Shown one piece after another: positions 1-9,204 of a stretch of DNA of 64,000 nt. A program made the translations under genes and the position numbers. Position 1 is the first letter of the stretch. Each line of letters opens with the position of its first letter. This stretch comes from Prochlorococcus sp. AG-409-L18 (lineage in GTDB: Bacteria; Cyanobacteriota; Cyanobacteriia; PCC-6307; Cyanobiaceae). Where the stretch lies: the NCBI GenBank assembly GCA_003215535.1, contig QCKG01000005.1:40498-104497 (forward strand). The letters are read 5' to 3'. The notes beneath the pieces were generated by a model, which was not told where the DNA came from, did no database searches, and saw only the letters and a list, made by a program, of their open reading frames with translations.

Positions 1-178
1 CGCGAACTTCACATGGGATCTCAAATGCCTCTAAAACCTCTATGGCAGGTTCGAGAGTTTTTAAGTCAGAATCACTACCCATTACTACCGCCACTAATGG
101 CTTCAGTTCAGCATTTGCTGAAGGCATTTGCGTTGGATCAGAGGTCACTACTAATAATGACGAGTGTCCCATGGTCAT
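1..178 (-). CDS. purE: N5-carboxyaminoimidazole ribonucleotide mutase, N-terminal part
   Basis: This is the first 59 residues of a reverse-strand gene that runs off the left edge. After a short variable leader the translation contains VAVVMGSDSDLKTLEPAIEV, the glycine/serine-rich nucleotide-binding start of the PurE class I fold. PurE rearranges N5-CAIR to CAIR in de novo purine synthesis. ATGs lie at 178 and 172, and a stop lies just upstream (184-182), so the start is one of these two. It is divergent from nagA, with 25 bases between the starts, so the two share a promoter region. The rest of the gene is not visible. Confidence 0.88.
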   Translation of the reverse strand, partial: MTMGHSSLLVVTSDPTQMPSANAELKPLVAVVMGSDSDLKTLEPAIEVLEAFEIPCEVR

Positions 179-203
179 GCATTAGTCATCGCTGGTTCTC
201 CTT

Positions 204-1361
204 ATGAGAAGGATCACTCACATCCGCATACCTCAGCCTTTGATCAATCCCAATAGAGAAAATCTCTTTTGGGCGCTTCTAGATGATCAGGACAGGGTTA
301 TTTCTGTGAATGTGATGAATAAGGGAACAGCCCTTTCTGGTGAAAATTGGCATGGCGATTGGCTGAGTCCTATGGGTCTAGATCTGCAAATCAATGGAGG
401 TTTGGGCTTGGCCTTTAACAATTTGACGTTTCAAGATCTTCCTAAGCTGAGGCTGTTGTTGGATCATTTATGGGCAGATGGAGTTGAGGCGATTTGTCCA
501 ACATTGGTCAGTTGTGAGACCTCTGTGCTTCGACAGTCTCTTGAGGTTTTACGCGAAGCACGTTTAAACGTTCATGAGAAACAATGTGCTTTGCTTGGTG
601 CTCATTTAGAGGGTCCGTTTCTCGAAAAAACCCGGTGTGGAGCTCATAATCCGGAATACCTATGCTCAGCAAGTCTTTCTGCACTTGCTCAACGGATTGG
701 AGGTTTTGAAGAAGAAATCTCAATCGTCACATTGGCGCCCGAATTGAATGGAGCCGAAGAGTTAATACGTAGCTTGAGAGCAAACGGGATTGTTATTTCT
801 TTGGGACATTCTCAGGCCGATGCCAAAATTGCTAGCCGAGCGTTTCACTCTGGGATCAGCATGCTTACGCATGCTTTTAATGCCATGCCAGGCATTCATC
901 ATCGTTCCCCTGGGCCAGTTTTAGAGGCAATAGTCAATGGTGATATAGCAATTGGCTTGATCGCAGATGGAGTCCATGTACATTCAACTATTGCAGTAAT
1001 GCTTCAAAAATTGGCATCAGAACAATTGGTTTTGGTTAGTGATGCATTGGCTCCTTATGGATTAGAGGATGGACAATATGCGTGGGATAAGCGTTGGATG
1101 AATGTTCATCAGGGCACGTGTCGTTTAGAGGATGGAACTCTTGTTGGAGTGACTTTGCCTTTGTTAGAGGGTTGTATCAGGCTGGCCAGCTGGGGCTCTC
1201 AGCCTTCTGCCTCAATCTGGGCAGCAACTATTGCCCCTCGCATAGTTGTTGAGAAAAGGTCTCAGAAAGATGGATTTTTGTTGGGAAAATCTTTGAAGAA
1301 TCTTCTGAGATGGAGATGCAATCGTGAAAGTAAAGAGCTCAGTTGGTGTAAAGCTGCTTAA
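204..1361 (+). CDS. nagA: N-acetylglucosamine-6-phosphate deacetylase
   Basis: The 385-residue amidohydrolase-superfamily protein is of usual NagA length. Features seen include the metal/substrate region GAHLEGPF (about residue 132), SLGHSQAD (about 199), LTHAFNAMPGIHHRSPG (about 220) and the late catalytic aspartate in VLVSDALAPYG. The family removes the acetyl group from GlcNAc-6-P to give GlcN-6-P in amino-sugar and peptidoglycan recycling in the cytoplasm. It is followed after 25 bases by chlM in the same direction, so co-transcription is plausible though the pathways are unrelated. No other nag genes are visible in the window. Confidence 0.88.
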   Translation: MRRITHIRIPQPLINPNRENLFWALLDDQDRVISVNVMNKGTALSGENWHGDWLSPMGLDLQINGGLGLAFNNLTFQDLPKLRLLLDHLWADGVEAICPTLVSCETSVLRQSLEVLREARLNVHEKQCALLGAHLEGPFLEKTRCGAHNPEYLCSASLSALAQRIGGFEEEISIVTLAPELNGAEELIRSLRANGIVISLGHSQADAKIASRAFHSGISMLTHAFNAMPGIHHRSPGPVLEAIVNGDIAIGLIADGVHVHSTIAVMLQKLASEQLVLVSDALAPYGLEDGQYAWDKRWMNVHQGTCRLEDGTLVGVTLPLLEGCIRLASWGSQPSASIWAATIAPRIVVEKRSQKDGFLLGKSLKNLLRWRCNRESKELSWCKAA

Positions 1362-1386
1362 GATTTTGTCGGTTGACTTTTACCAA

Positions 1387-2100
1387 ATGGCCAAGGAACA
1401 GCTAAAGGAGCTTAAACAGGCTGAAAAAGCAGAAGTAGCCAGTTATTTCAATGGCATGGGTTTTGAGCGCTGGAATCGTATTTATAGCAATAGCGATGAG
1501 GTCAACAAAGTTCAGCGCAATATTCGCATTGGACATCAAAAGACCGTTGATGATGTTCTTTCCTGGGTAGCAGAGCTAGGCGACCTCGAGACAAGGAGTT
1601 TCTGCGATGCCGGATGTGGTGTAGGAAGTCTCAGCATCCCCTTGGCTGAAATGGGTGCTTGTTCGATTGCTGCTAGCGATATCTCTGCAGCAATGGTTGT
1701 GGAAACTAAACGTCGTGCTTCAGATGCGGGATTGGATCTTAGTCGTTTTACATTTCATACATCAGATTTGGAAAATTTGAAGGGGTCTTTTAATACAGTG
1801 ATTTGCTTAGATGTGTTTATTCATTATCAACAAAAGGCTGCAGAAGAAATGGTGCAGCATTTATGTGGCCTGTCTGAAGACACTTTGATAGTTAGTTTCG
1901 CACCATATACTCCTCTATTGGCACTTCTGAAGCGAATTGGCCAGTTATTTCCTGGCCCCAGCAAAACTACGCGTGCGTATACTTTGCGTGAAAGTGGAAT
2001 TATTTCTGCAGCTAAAGAATGTGGCTTTAAACCTATTCGTAGCAAATTAAATAAGGCTCCATTTTATTTTTCACAATTAATTGAATTCAAGAGAGTCTAA
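1387..2100 (+). CDS. chlM: Magnesium-protoporphyrin IX O-methyltransferase
   Basis: A class I SAM-dependent methyltransferase of 237 residues. It matches cyanobacterial ChlM in the N-terminal stretch SYFNGMGFERWNRIYS, the SAM motif FCDAGCGVGSLSIPLAEMG, and DVFIHY followed by SFAPYTPLL. ChlM methylates the C13 propionate of Mg-protoporphyrin IX, using SAM, at the membrane-associated step after Mg-chelatase. An in-frame ATG at 1324 overlaps nagA. I prefer ATG 1387 (MAKEQLKEL) because the extra 21 residues do not resemble the family and the overlap would be long. It commits porphyrin to (divinyl-)chlorophyll, complementing hemB in this window. Confidence 0.9.
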   Translation: MAKEQLKELKQAEKAEVASYFNGMGFERWNRIYSNSDEVNKVQRNIRIGHQKTVDDVLSWVAELGDLETRSFCDAGCGVGSLSIPLAEMGACSIAASDISAAMVVETKRRASDAGLDLSRFTFHTSDLENLKGSFNTVICLDVFIHYQQKAAEEMVQHLCGLSEDTLIVSFAPYTPLLALLKRIGQLFPGPSKTTRAYTLRESGIISAAKECGFKPIRSKLNKAPFYFSQLIEFKRV

Positions 2101-2172
2101 GTTATGTTATTAACATGATAGATTTTCAAAGCAAAGCTTTTAAAAGTTATATTTATTCTGATTGAATATATT

Positions 2173-3183
2173 TCATCCAATAGTTTTACGTAGGAGCTCA
2201 GGTAGCTTGGCTTCAAATGAGTATTCTCTATCATGCAATCTTATATTACCAATTTGATAAGCATGTAATAGGAACCCACCTTGCCCGGGAGTTGCTATTG
2301 GTGAGACTATCTCTTTTGCTAAATATAGGGGGTCTCCTATTAATGGAGTACCTAATGCGGCTAAATGAATTCTAATTTGATGTGGCCTTCCTGTTTTGAT
2401 AATTATCTCTAAAAGATCACATGATTCCCTTTTCTCAAGGAGTGTAATCTTTGAGAAAGCTTCCAAAGCTTTTAAATCTTTGTCAATATTTTTAATCTTT
2501 CTTCTGGTATCGCTGCCCCAGACTTTTCCTGTTAAAGGATGGATATATTCTTTGATTGGGATGTTTATTTCAAGGCTTTCATTCAGGGTTAACTTTGAGT
2601 TTTTCTCAGCCAGCCCACGATAAACCTTTATACAATTTTTCTCGTAAATCTCTTCATTCCTTAAGATCTTTGAAAGTTGTGCTCTGCTTTCTTTTTGACG
2701 TGCACACATTAAAACCCCTGAGGTATACCGGCCAAGCCTATGTACTGGTTTTGGAGTGAGGCCATTACTGAGTGGCTTTACTCTTGACTTCAGGAGCTCA
2801 GTAAGTGTGTGTTTCAGAAATCCACCTCCTGGAGTTACAGGCAAACCAGAAGGTTTATTAATTACATACAAGTCACCATCGTCATAGATGACTTCCCAGT
2901 TTGCTGGGACTGCAGGCTCTTCCCAAGGTGGGCGCTCCCAAGAAATTTTGTCACCAAGGTTTAAGATATGGTCGAATTTTGTGGACTTTTCATTGAGTTT
3001 AATCTCACCTTCATTTATTCGGTCACGCCAAACTTGGCTTGAAGAATGTTTATATTTATATGAGAGCATTTCCAATAACTTCATTCCTGTAAAGTCTTTA
3101 TTTACAAGATAGGTGTATGTCCACCCGTTATTAAAGCCGCAAGGCATCCAGCTGGGCTTATGGATTATATCTTTTCTCTTCAA
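2173..3183 (-). CDS. RluA-family RNA pseudouridine synthase-like protein with HRLG motif
   Basis: A 336-residue protein with an N-terminal S4-like region (about 30-85) and a PseudoU_synth_2 domain (about 97-310). It shows DLYVINKPSGLPVTPGGG and the C-terminal TGRPHQIRIHLAALGTPLIGD motif. The catalytic motif reads PVHRLGRYTSG; canonical family members have HRLD, with the aspartate acting in catalysis. Glycine occupies that place (residue 151, codon 2733-2731). As I recall, HRLG paralogues also occur in plant organellar homologues, so this may be a subfamily trait. RNA target and activity are unknown. It starts 1 base downstream of the stop of the response-regulator gene (3185), so the two are probably co-transcribed. 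Confidence 0.8.
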   Translation of the reverse strand: MKRKDIIHKPSWMPCGFNNGWTYTYLVNKDFTGMKLLEMLSYKYKHSSSQVWRDRINEGEIKLNEKSTKFDHILNLGDKISWERPPWEEPAVPANWEVIYDDGDLYVINKPSGLPVTPGGGFLKHTLTELLKSRVKPLSNGLTPKPVHRLGRYTSGVLMCARQKESRAQLSKILRNEEIYEKNCIKVYRGLAEKNSKLTLNESLEINIPIKEYIHPLTGKVWGSDTRRKIKNIDKDLKALEAFSKITLLEKRESCDLLEIIIKTGRPHQIRIHLAALGTPLIGDPLYLAKEIVSPIATPGQGGFLLHAYQIGNIRLHDREYSFEAKLPELLRKTIG

Positions 3184-3184
3184 A

Positions 3185-3910
3185 TTATGTTACTAAATGG
3201 TTCTCGAGGGCATACCTAACTAGTTCTGTACGACTTGAAGTGCCAGTTTTAATAAATAGCCTGCTCACATATTTTTCTACATTTCGGATCGATGTTTCTA
3301 GCCTTCTTGCGATCTCCTTATTCATAAGTCCCTCTGCAACTAGTTGGAGGACACTTGACTCTCTTGGAGTAAAACTTGGAAGACTTATTTCTTTGGATGT
3401 AGTGTCATCGCCTTTTGTGAGCATCGAACGAATCTCCGTTATTTGCTTGGCCATCTGACCAACATCTGCATCTGCAAATCGAGCAGCCTCAGTCAATAAT
3501 CTTTCTTGTCTCTTTACAACATTCTTTACTCTTGCGACCAACTCATCGGGATCAAATGGCTTTGGAATGTAATCATCAACACCCGCTTGGTATCCCTGGG
3601 TCCTATCAATGGTCATTCCTTTCGCGGTAAGAAATATGACTGGAGTTCCTCCTAGGCGTTCATCTTCTCGAAGTCTCTTTAGTAGTTCATATCCATCGCA
3701 ACGAGGCATCATCACATCACTAATAACTAGATCTGGGATCATTTGTTGGGCTTTTTGCCATCCTTCCTCACCATCGGCGGCAGTAGTTACATCGAATCCT
3801 TCGTCTTGGAGATATGCCTGTACGGCATTACGCATCCCTGGCTCATCGTCAACGAGCAACAGTCTTGGTGATTGGATAATTTCTTGATTAGGCATGTGTG
3901 GCTCACTCAT
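3185..3910 (-). CDS. rre1: NarL/LuxR-type response regulator, Rre1 (Ycf29)-like
   Basis: A 241-residue regulator. The N-terminal receiver domain (about 15-130) has RLLLVDDEPGMR, the phospho-acceptor aspartate in VISDVMMPRCDGYELL, and the switch lysine in YIPKPFDPDELVARVK. A linker with a coiled-coil look follows. The C-terminal LuxR helix-turn-helix (about 172-240) has FTPRESSVLQLVAEGLMNKEI. The whole pattern strongly resembles cyanobacterial Rre1/Ycf29, one of the few response regulators kept in Prochlorococcus and chloroplast relics, known to respond to stress with Hik2/Hik34-type kinases. No kinase gene lies nearby, so it is an orphan here. The symbol is by resemblance, not search. Confidence 0.8.
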   Translation of the reverse strand: MSEPHMPNQEIIQSPRLLLVDDEPGMRNAVQAYLQDEGFDVTTAADGEEGWQKAQQMIPDLVISDVMMPRCDGYELLKRLREDERLGGTPVIFLTAKGMTIDRTQGYQAGVDDYIPKPFDPDELVARVKNVVKRQERLLTEAARFADADVGQMAKQITEIRSMLTKGDDTTSKEISLPSFTPRESSVLQLVAEGLMNKEIARRLETSIRNVEKYVSRLFIKTGTSSRTELVRYALENHLVT

Positions 3911-4011
3911 TAATAAAATGGTTGATATCTGCAGAAAAGCTAGAAGCTAAAGGTCCTTCAGAAGTTCTGTGAAAGACGGTTTTTGAATGCAGAATCAAAT
4001 CACATTCCATT

Positions 4012-5193
4012 ATGGCTTCCAATTTTTTAAATCGGCCAGACCCATCTTCCCTTCTGGAATTTGATTATCAAGCTACGACTCCCTGCTCACCAGAAGTCAT
4101 CGATGCTATGGCGCCTTATTGGTATGAAGTTTGGGGGAATCCATCCAGTCGTCAGAATCGTCCTGGCTTGAAAGCATCTGCTGCAATCAACTTGGCTAGA
4201 GAGCAGCTGGCCTCATTTCTGAGGGTTGATTCAAAGAAACTGATTTTTACAAGTGGGGCTACAGAGGCTAACAATTTGGCTCTTCTTGGCCATGCTCGCG
4301 CAAAAGCAATAGAACTTGGCAGTCCTGGTCATTTAATTACCGTTGGGACAGAGCATCATGCTGTTTTAGATCCTCTTCGATATTTGCAGAAAGAAGGATT
4401 CAGACTCACAGAACTAAATCCTCGATCAGATGGTCTTCTGTCTTCTGAGCAATTAGCTGAAGCATTTCAAGAGGACACCATCTTGGTGAGTGTAATGATT
4501 GCCAATAATGAAATAGGAGTAGTTCAACCGATAGCTCAGTTAGCAGATTTATGTAAGTCTAGAGGTGTAACTATTCATAGTGATGCTGCTCAGGCTTTTG
4601 GGTTTTTGCCTTTAGATTTTGATTCCCTTGGGTTAGATCTCATTAGCTTTAGTGGGCACAAGCTTTATGGCCCTAAAGGTATTGGTGCTCTTGTAGTTGA
4701 TTCGCAGGTCCCTTTGTTGCCTTTGCAATGGGGTGGTGGTCAAGAAAATGGACTTAGACCGGGAACAATTCCAGTCCCTTTAGTTATTGGATTTGCCAAG
4801 GCTGCCGAACTTGCCTTGAAAGACCTAACTGAGCGACAGAAAAGGTTGTTGTCTTTCCGTACACAACTTTGGGAAGGACTTCTAGAACATTTGCCTGATT
4901 TGATTCTTAATGGTTCTTTTGAACAACGATTGGCACATAATCTCAATTTCACTATCCCAGGAGTTTGCGGAAGTTCATTACATCGAGCAATTAGGTCGAT
5001 CTTGACTTGTAGTAGTGGCTCCGCTTGCAGTAATGGTGAACCCTCTCATGTCCTCATGGCTTTAGGACGTAATCGCAAAGAGGCCGAGGCTTCCTTGCGT
5101 TTAAGTCTTGGCAAAACTACAACTCTTGAGGATGTTAATGATGCCATTTTTGCCATTGTAAAAGTTGTCAAATCATTGAGGGAAAGTGATTAA
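4012..5193 (+). CDS. Cysteine desulfurase (NifS/IscS-like class V aminotransferase)
   Basis: A 393-residue PLP enzyme. Visible are FTSGATEANNLAL, the PLP-stacking histidine in VGTEHHAVLDPL, HSDAAQAFG, the Schiff-base lysine in SGHKLYGPKGIGAL, and the persulfide-carrying cysteine loop TCSSGSACSNGEPSHVL. These support sulfur mobilisation from cysteine to alanine for Fe-S clusters or tRNA thiolation in the cytosol. The short cysteine loop fits the IscS/NifS group I type rather than SufS. No scaffold gene (iscU/nifU) is adjacent. It is divergent from rre1 and converges on rsmH, so it is probably transcribed alone. Confidence 0.88.
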   Translation: MASNFLNRPDPSSLLEFDYQATTPCSPEVIDAMAPYWYEVWGNPSSRQNRPGLKASAAINLAREQLASFLRVDSKKLIFTSGATEANNLALLGHARAKAIELGSPGHLITVGTEHHAVLDPLRYLQKEGFRLTELNPRSDGLLSSEQLAEAFQEDTILVSVMIANNEIGVVQPIAQLADLCKSRGVTIHSDAAQAFGFLPLDFDSLGLDLISFSGHKLYGPKGIGALVVDSQVPLLPLQWGGGQENGLRPGTIPVPLVIGFAKAAELALKDLTERQKRLLSFRTQLWEGLLEHLPDLILNGSFEQRLAHNLNFTIPGVCGSSLHRAIRSILTCSSGSACSNGEPSHVLMALGRNRKEAEASLRLSLGKTTTLEDVNDAIFAIVKVVKSLRESD

Positions 5194-5267
5194 ATCAGAT
5201 TGCAATAAGTTTGCAAAGATGAATCCCTAAAGCTTGAATTGTTTTCATTGGTTAAATTCTTTTGATA

Positions 5268-6185
5268 TTATTTATTTAGGATTGTTCTTCGAGCGATTCG
5301 ACACTTTGCACTCCGACTTCGTGGATTTATTGAAACCTCGCTTGGGCTCGCAACAAGAGGTTTTTTAGTGACTCTCTCTAAACGCTCATCTTGTAGAAAA
5401 GATGATTTCACTAAGCGATCTTCAAGAGAGTGAAAGCTGATTATCGTGATCAAGCCACCAGGAATAATCCAATCAGGACAAGCTTTTAGAAAGCGACTTA
5501 GAACAGTTAACTCATCGTTTACGGCAATTCTCAAGGCTTGAAAAGTACGAGTAGCAGGATGGATCCGACCATAACGAAGCCTTCGTGGGTAGCACCCTGC
5601 AATTGAATAGGCTAAATCAATTGTTCCTTGATATTGCCCACGATCGCTGAGATCATTTTTGATTTTATGTGCTATTCGCCGGGCGAACTTTTCTTCGCCA
5701 TTTGTAAAGATCAGATCAGCAAGTGCATTCTCTTCGAGGTTTTCAATGAGATCAGCTGCAGTTAACTTTTGGGTGGGGTTCATCCGCATATCCAGTGGGC
5801 CATCAAGGCGGAAACTAAACCCTCTAGCTGCAATATCTAGTTGTGGACTGCTTACGCCCAAGTCTGCAAGTACTAAAAGTGCTTTCTCCGGGGGTGTGAA
5901 ATCTGCGAAATTGGTGTCGAGAATTTTTATACGTTGCCCGAAATTGGCTAGCCGCTTCTGGGCTGCGGTTCGTGCGTATGGGTCTTGATCTAGACCAATT
6001 GCACGTAAATTTTTGTGCTCTTTAAGCAGTATTTCGCAATGTCCACCACCACCCAAAGTGGCATCAATTATTAAACCGTCATTAAGTAGTTCTTTAGGGA
6101 ATTTGTTGATTGAGTCAAGTAATTCATCAGTAAGCACAGGCATGTGACGGAAGTTGAAGTCTTGATTCGCAAATGTGTCTGGCAT
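5268..6185 (-). CDS. rsmH: 16S rRNA m4C1402 methyltransferase RsmH (MraW)
   Basis: A 305-residue protein with the RsmH order of motifs. These are [13 protein letters not shown] at the start, the SAM loop [25 protein letters not shown] acidic strand ([10 protein letters not shown]), [29 protein letters not shown], and the C-terminal [15 protein letters not shown]. It N4-methylates C1402 in the P-site of the small ribosomal subunit. In many bacteria it heads the division/cell-wall cluster; here, as in picocyanobacteria, it stands alone. It is divergent from ndhH with 45 bases between starts. Start at 6185 (MPDTFANQ); an internal ATG at HMPVL gives a more typical N terminus, so the start is not certain. 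Confidence 0.92.
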   Translation of the reverse strand: MPDTFANQDFNFRHMPVLTDELLDSINKFPKELLNDGLIIDATLGGGGHCEILLKEHKNLRAIGLDQDPYARTAAQKRLANFGQRIKILDTNFADFTPPEKALLVLADLGVSSPQLDIAARGFSFRLDGPLDMRMNPTQKLTAADLIENLEENALADLIFTNGEEKFARRIAHKIKNDLSDRGQYQGTIDLAYSIAGCYPRRLRYGRIHPATRTFQALRIAVNDELTVLSRFLKACPDWIIPGGLITIISFHSLEDRLVKSSFLQDERLERVTKKPLVASPSEVSINPRSRSAKCRIARRTILNK

Positions 6186-6230
6186 AGGGTTTTCCTAAGA
6201 TCTAAAAACGCTCTCTATTTCTTTGGCCCC

Positions 6231-7415
6231 ATGACGCAGCTGGAAACGCGTACGGAGCCAATGGTGGTCAATTTTGGCCCGCATCATCCTTCTATGCATG
6301 GTGTGTTGCGCTTAGTAGTGACACTTGATGGGGAAGACGTTGTTGACTGTGAGCCTGTCATTGGTTATCTCCATCGGGGCATGGAGAAAATTGCTGAGAA
6401 TCGTACAAATGTAATGTTTGTGCCCTATGTCAGCCGTATGGATTATGCGGCTGGAATGTTTTATGAGGCGATAGTAGTCAATGCACCTGAACGATTAGCC
6501 AATATTGTTGTACCTAAAAGGGCAAGTTATATTCGGGTCTTGATGCTTGAGCTAAATCGGATTGCGAACCATTTGCTTTGGCTGGGTCCGTTTTTGGCTG
6601 ATGTCGGAGCTCAGACACCTTTCTTTTATATTTTTAGAGAAAGAGAAATGATCTATGACCTTTGGGAAGCTGCCACAGGTCAGCGTTTGATTAACAATAA
6701 CTTTTTCCGAATAGGTGGAGTGGCTTGTGATCTCCCATGGGGTTGGCTTGAGAAATGTCAGGATTTTTGTAATTGGTTTGCCCCCAAAATTGATGAATAC
6801 GAAAAACTGATTACGAACAACCCTATTTTTCGTAGAAGGATTGAAGGATTAGGCACTGTTGGGCGAGAGCAAGCTATTAACTGGAGTTTGTCTGGACCGA
6901 TGCTAAGGGCTTCGGGAGTCCCTTGGGATTTACGAAAGGTTGATCACTATGAGTGTTATGACGATTTTGAGTGGGATGTGGCTTGGGAGAAAGAGGGTGA
7001 TTGCTATGCCCGTTATCGCGTTCGCATTGAAGAGATGCGCCAATCATTGAAGATTTTGAAACAAGCTTGCGAGATGATCCCTGGTGGTGCAACTGAAAAT
7101 CTTGAGGCACATAGATTGTCAGAGGGGAAAGCAAGCCCTTTCGCAGGGTTTGATTTCCAGTATGTAGCCAAGAAAGTCGCTCCCACTTTTAAAGTGCCTA
7201 ATGGTGAGCTCTATACCCGCTTGGAGTCAGGGAAGGGGGAGATTGGTGTTTTTATTCAAGGTAAGAATGACGTGACTCCTTGGAGATTCAAAATTCGTGC
7301 AGCTGATTTAAATAACTTGCAAATTCTTCCTCATATTCTGAAAGGTGCGAAGGTTGCAGACATCATGGCCATTCTTGGCTCCATTGACGTAATCATGGGC
7401 TCTGTAGATCGCTGA
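6231..7415 (+). CDS. ndhH: NAD(P)H-quinone oxidoreductase subunit H (NDH-1)
   Basis: The 394-residue protein is the normal length for cyanobacterial and plastid NdhH. It has [17 protein letters not shown], the quinone-site region [16 protein letters not shown], and the C-terminal [15 protein letters not shown] and [12 protein letters not shown]. NdhH (NuoD homologue) lies in the peripheral arm of photosynthetic NDH-1 and lines the plastoquinone pocket, serving cyclic electron flow and CO2 uptake. The frame opens at 6144, but ATG 6231 ([10 protein letters not shown]) is the conserved start. It lies 7 bases before the thioesterase gene, so the two are likely co-transcribed. No other ndh genes are near. 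Confidence 0.95.
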   Translation: MTQLETRTEPMVVNFGPHHPSMHGVLRLVVTLDGEDVVDCEPVIGYLHRGMEKIAENRTNVMFVPYVSRMDYAAGMFYEAIVVNAPERLANIVVPKRASYIRVLMLELNRIANHLLWLGPFLADVGAQTPFFYIFREREMIYDLWEAATGQRLINNNFFRIGGVACDLPWGWLEKCQDFCNWFAPKIDEYEKLITNNPIFRRRIEGLGTVGREQAINWSLSGPMLRASGVPWDLRKVDHYECYDDFEWDVAWEKEGDCYARYRVRIEEMRQSLKILKQACEMIPGGATENLEAHRLSEGKASPFAGFDFQYVAKKVAPTFKVPNGELYTRLESGKGEIGVFIQGKNDVTPWRFKIRAADLNNLQILPHILKGAKVADIMAILGSIDVIMGSVDR

Positions 7416-7422
7416 TTTTCAT

Positions 7423-7890
7423 GTGTCCTCTTTAAGTCCTCAGAATTGGCTTTTGTTGAAGCGGGTAGTTCGCTTTGGTGAGACTGATGCGGCTGGAGTA
7501 ATGCATTTTCATCAGATATTTCGCTGGTGTCATGAAGCTTGGGAAGAGAGCCTTGAAAAGTATGGCTTGAGAGCATCTCAAGTTTTTCCAAATGACAATG
7601 AGGTTGGCGGAACTCTAGAAGTGTTTTTGCCAATTGTTCATTGTCACGCAGATTTTCGATTGCCTATCAAGAACGGAGATCAATTGTCCTTAAAACTAAT
7701 GCCTACCAAAATTGATTTAGGAAGTTTTGAGTTGAAAGTTCTATTTCAGAGAGGCGATGAGGATGTTGCAATCGGAGTCCTTCATCATTTGGCGATTAAT
7801 TCCCAAACACGGAAGCGATGTCCTTTACCAGAGGAAATTAATCTTTGGCTAGAGGCTTCATCAGTACAATTCGGTTTACGTCCTCTATAG
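7423..7890 (+). CDS. Hotdog-fold thioesterase, probable 1,4-dihydroxy-2-naphthoyl-CoA hydrolase
   Basis: A 155-residue 4HBT-type protein. The N-terminal motif VVRFGETDAAGVMHFHQIF carries the catalytic aspartate, followed by WCHEAWEESLEKYGL. This matches the cyanobacterial Slr0204-type thioesterase that releases DHNA from DHNA-CoA before prenylation in phylloquinone synthesis. The convergent neighbours menE, menC and menA support that assignment. The reading frame starts with GTG at 7423; the ATG two bases upstream (7421) is in another frame and hits a stop after four codons, so GTG is the plausible start. It follows ndhH by 7 bases. Confidence 0.82.
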   Translation: MSSLSPQNWLLLKRVVRFGETDAAGVMHFHQIFRWCHEAWEESLEKYGLRASQVFPNDNEVGGTLEVFLPIVHCHADFRLPIKNGDQLSLKLMPTKIDLGSFELKVLFQRGDEDVAIGVLHHLAINSQTRKRCPLPEEINLWLEASSVQFGLRPL

Positions 7891-7926
7891 CGGTCTTCAT
7901 TAAAATGCCAAGTAATTAACCCCTGC

Positions 7927-9204
7927 TTAAAGCCGCTTTGTTTGGATGCTCTTCTCTGCTTTTTGTTGATCGTTCAACCAAGCTATCCATTTTTGACGTT
8001 CCCATTTTCCAGCTTCATTAGTTGCTAACTCTTGGCAGTGATACCAAGCAACTGGGCGCTCGGCTGGGAGCCATTCTTTGACCAAATTTTGAAGGGTCAA
8101 GATAAGTTCTGGAGGTTGATTCCTTTCAAGCTTCTTCTCCCAGCGCAAAAGCACTACCAAACGTTGGCCCCATTCTGCGTTTTCGATGGGTAAGAAAATC
8201 AATGCTTGTATTGGTAGTTCGGCAATTTTGATGGCTTCTATTAGGCGTGCTTCTAATTGCTCCGGGAAAACAGTCTCACCTCCTGAATTTATTGCTGTGT
8301 CTATCCTGCCAACAATGTCTAGATAAAGGAGATTATCTCTTCTAATGAGCTTTGCAGCATCGCCAGAATGCCACCATCCATCTCTTTCTTGTAGTGGCCT
8401 TAGTCGTCCATCTTTCAATTGAACTGGCGCGAGCCTTGGTGTTTTGATTTTTAATGTTCTGTTTTGATCAATACTGAGATCGACATCATCTAATGGGTTT
8501 CCACAATCAACCCTTCCTGCTAAGAAGTCTTGTGGACTAAGTGCCGTCACCATGGCAGCTGTTTCAGTGGATCCATAGCATGGGGCCAAACGAATACCTT
8601 CGTTTCTCGCAATTAGTGCTAACTCTTTAGGTAGGGAAGAACCTCCTATCCATACAACTTCAAAGGATTTCAACCAATGCACACCTGCAGGATGTGTGAG
8701 TAATCGTTGGAGTTGTGTGGGGACTAATGAAATAACAATTCGGCCAATTGCTTTTTCAAATAAAGACTTAAATACTTCATTTAATGCATCGGGATTCCGC
8801 ATTAATGAAGGCATTACCCAGATATGATTCGATCCCCAACTACGACTTCTCCACCAGGGCATTAAGCCACTTACATGATGCAGTGGTAATGGATTGAGAA
8901 TTAGGCATTTTTTTGGATCTACCCCTTGTGCTTTAAGCCATTGTCCCGTAGCGAAAGCGGATTGTTCGAGATTGCTACATGGCTGTAGACATTCATGAGG
9001 GCCACCACAAGTTCCTCCACTCGTGATGATTACTCCAGGCCCTTTTGGTAAGAGCGCAGGCCGAAGAGAGATTCTTTTCCCACTCTTTGGCAATAACTGC
9101 ACCCAAGCACCTCTTCCGATTGCGTCGGAAAGCTTTTGAGTGCAGTCTTCAATTTTTGTGGGATCGCATTTAAGAACGATTAGCTCTTGCATGCGGCTTC
9201 CCAA
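7927..9204 (-). CDS. menE: o-Succinylbenzoate--CoA ligase
   Basis: A 425-residue acyl-adenylating enzyme. It has the phosphate loop VIITSGGTCGGPHE (about 75-88), PCYGSTETAAMVTAL (about 208), the WWHSGDAAKL segment and DIVGRIDTAINSGGE near the C-terminal hinge. It activates o-succinylbenzoate to its CoA ester in phylloquinone synthesis. The phosphate loop is unusual (TSGGTCGGPHE rather than the standard TSGTTGxPK) and the N-terminal domain is short, as in picocyanobacterial MenE. Its start overlaps menC by 25 bases, so menA-menC-menE form one reverse transcription unit. Confidence 0.88.
   Translation of the reverse strand: MGSRMQELIVLKCDPTKIEDCTQKLSDAIGRGAWVQLLPKSGKRISLRPALLPKGPGVIITSGGTCGGPHECLQPCSNLEQSAFATGQWLKAQGVDPKKCLILNPLPLHHVSGLMPWWRSRSWGSNHIWVMPSLMRNPDALNEVFKSLFEKAIGRIVISLVPTQLQRLLTHPAGVHWLKSFEVVWIGGSSLPKELALIARNEGIRLAPCYGSTETAAMVTALSPQDFLAGRVDCGNPLDDVDLSIDQNRTLKIKTPRLAPVQLKDGRLRPLQERDGWWHSGDAAKLIRRDNLLYLDIVGRIDTAINSGGETVFPEQLEARLIEAIKIAELPIQALIFLPIENAEWGQRLVVLLRWEKKLERNQPPELILTLQNLVKEWLPAERPVAWYHCQELATNEAGKWERQKWIAWLNDQQKAEKSIQTKRL

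Noticed and set aside
13..207. Forward 64-codon ORF at the left edge
   Set aside because: It is antisense to the clear PurE N-terminal sequence on the reverse strand.
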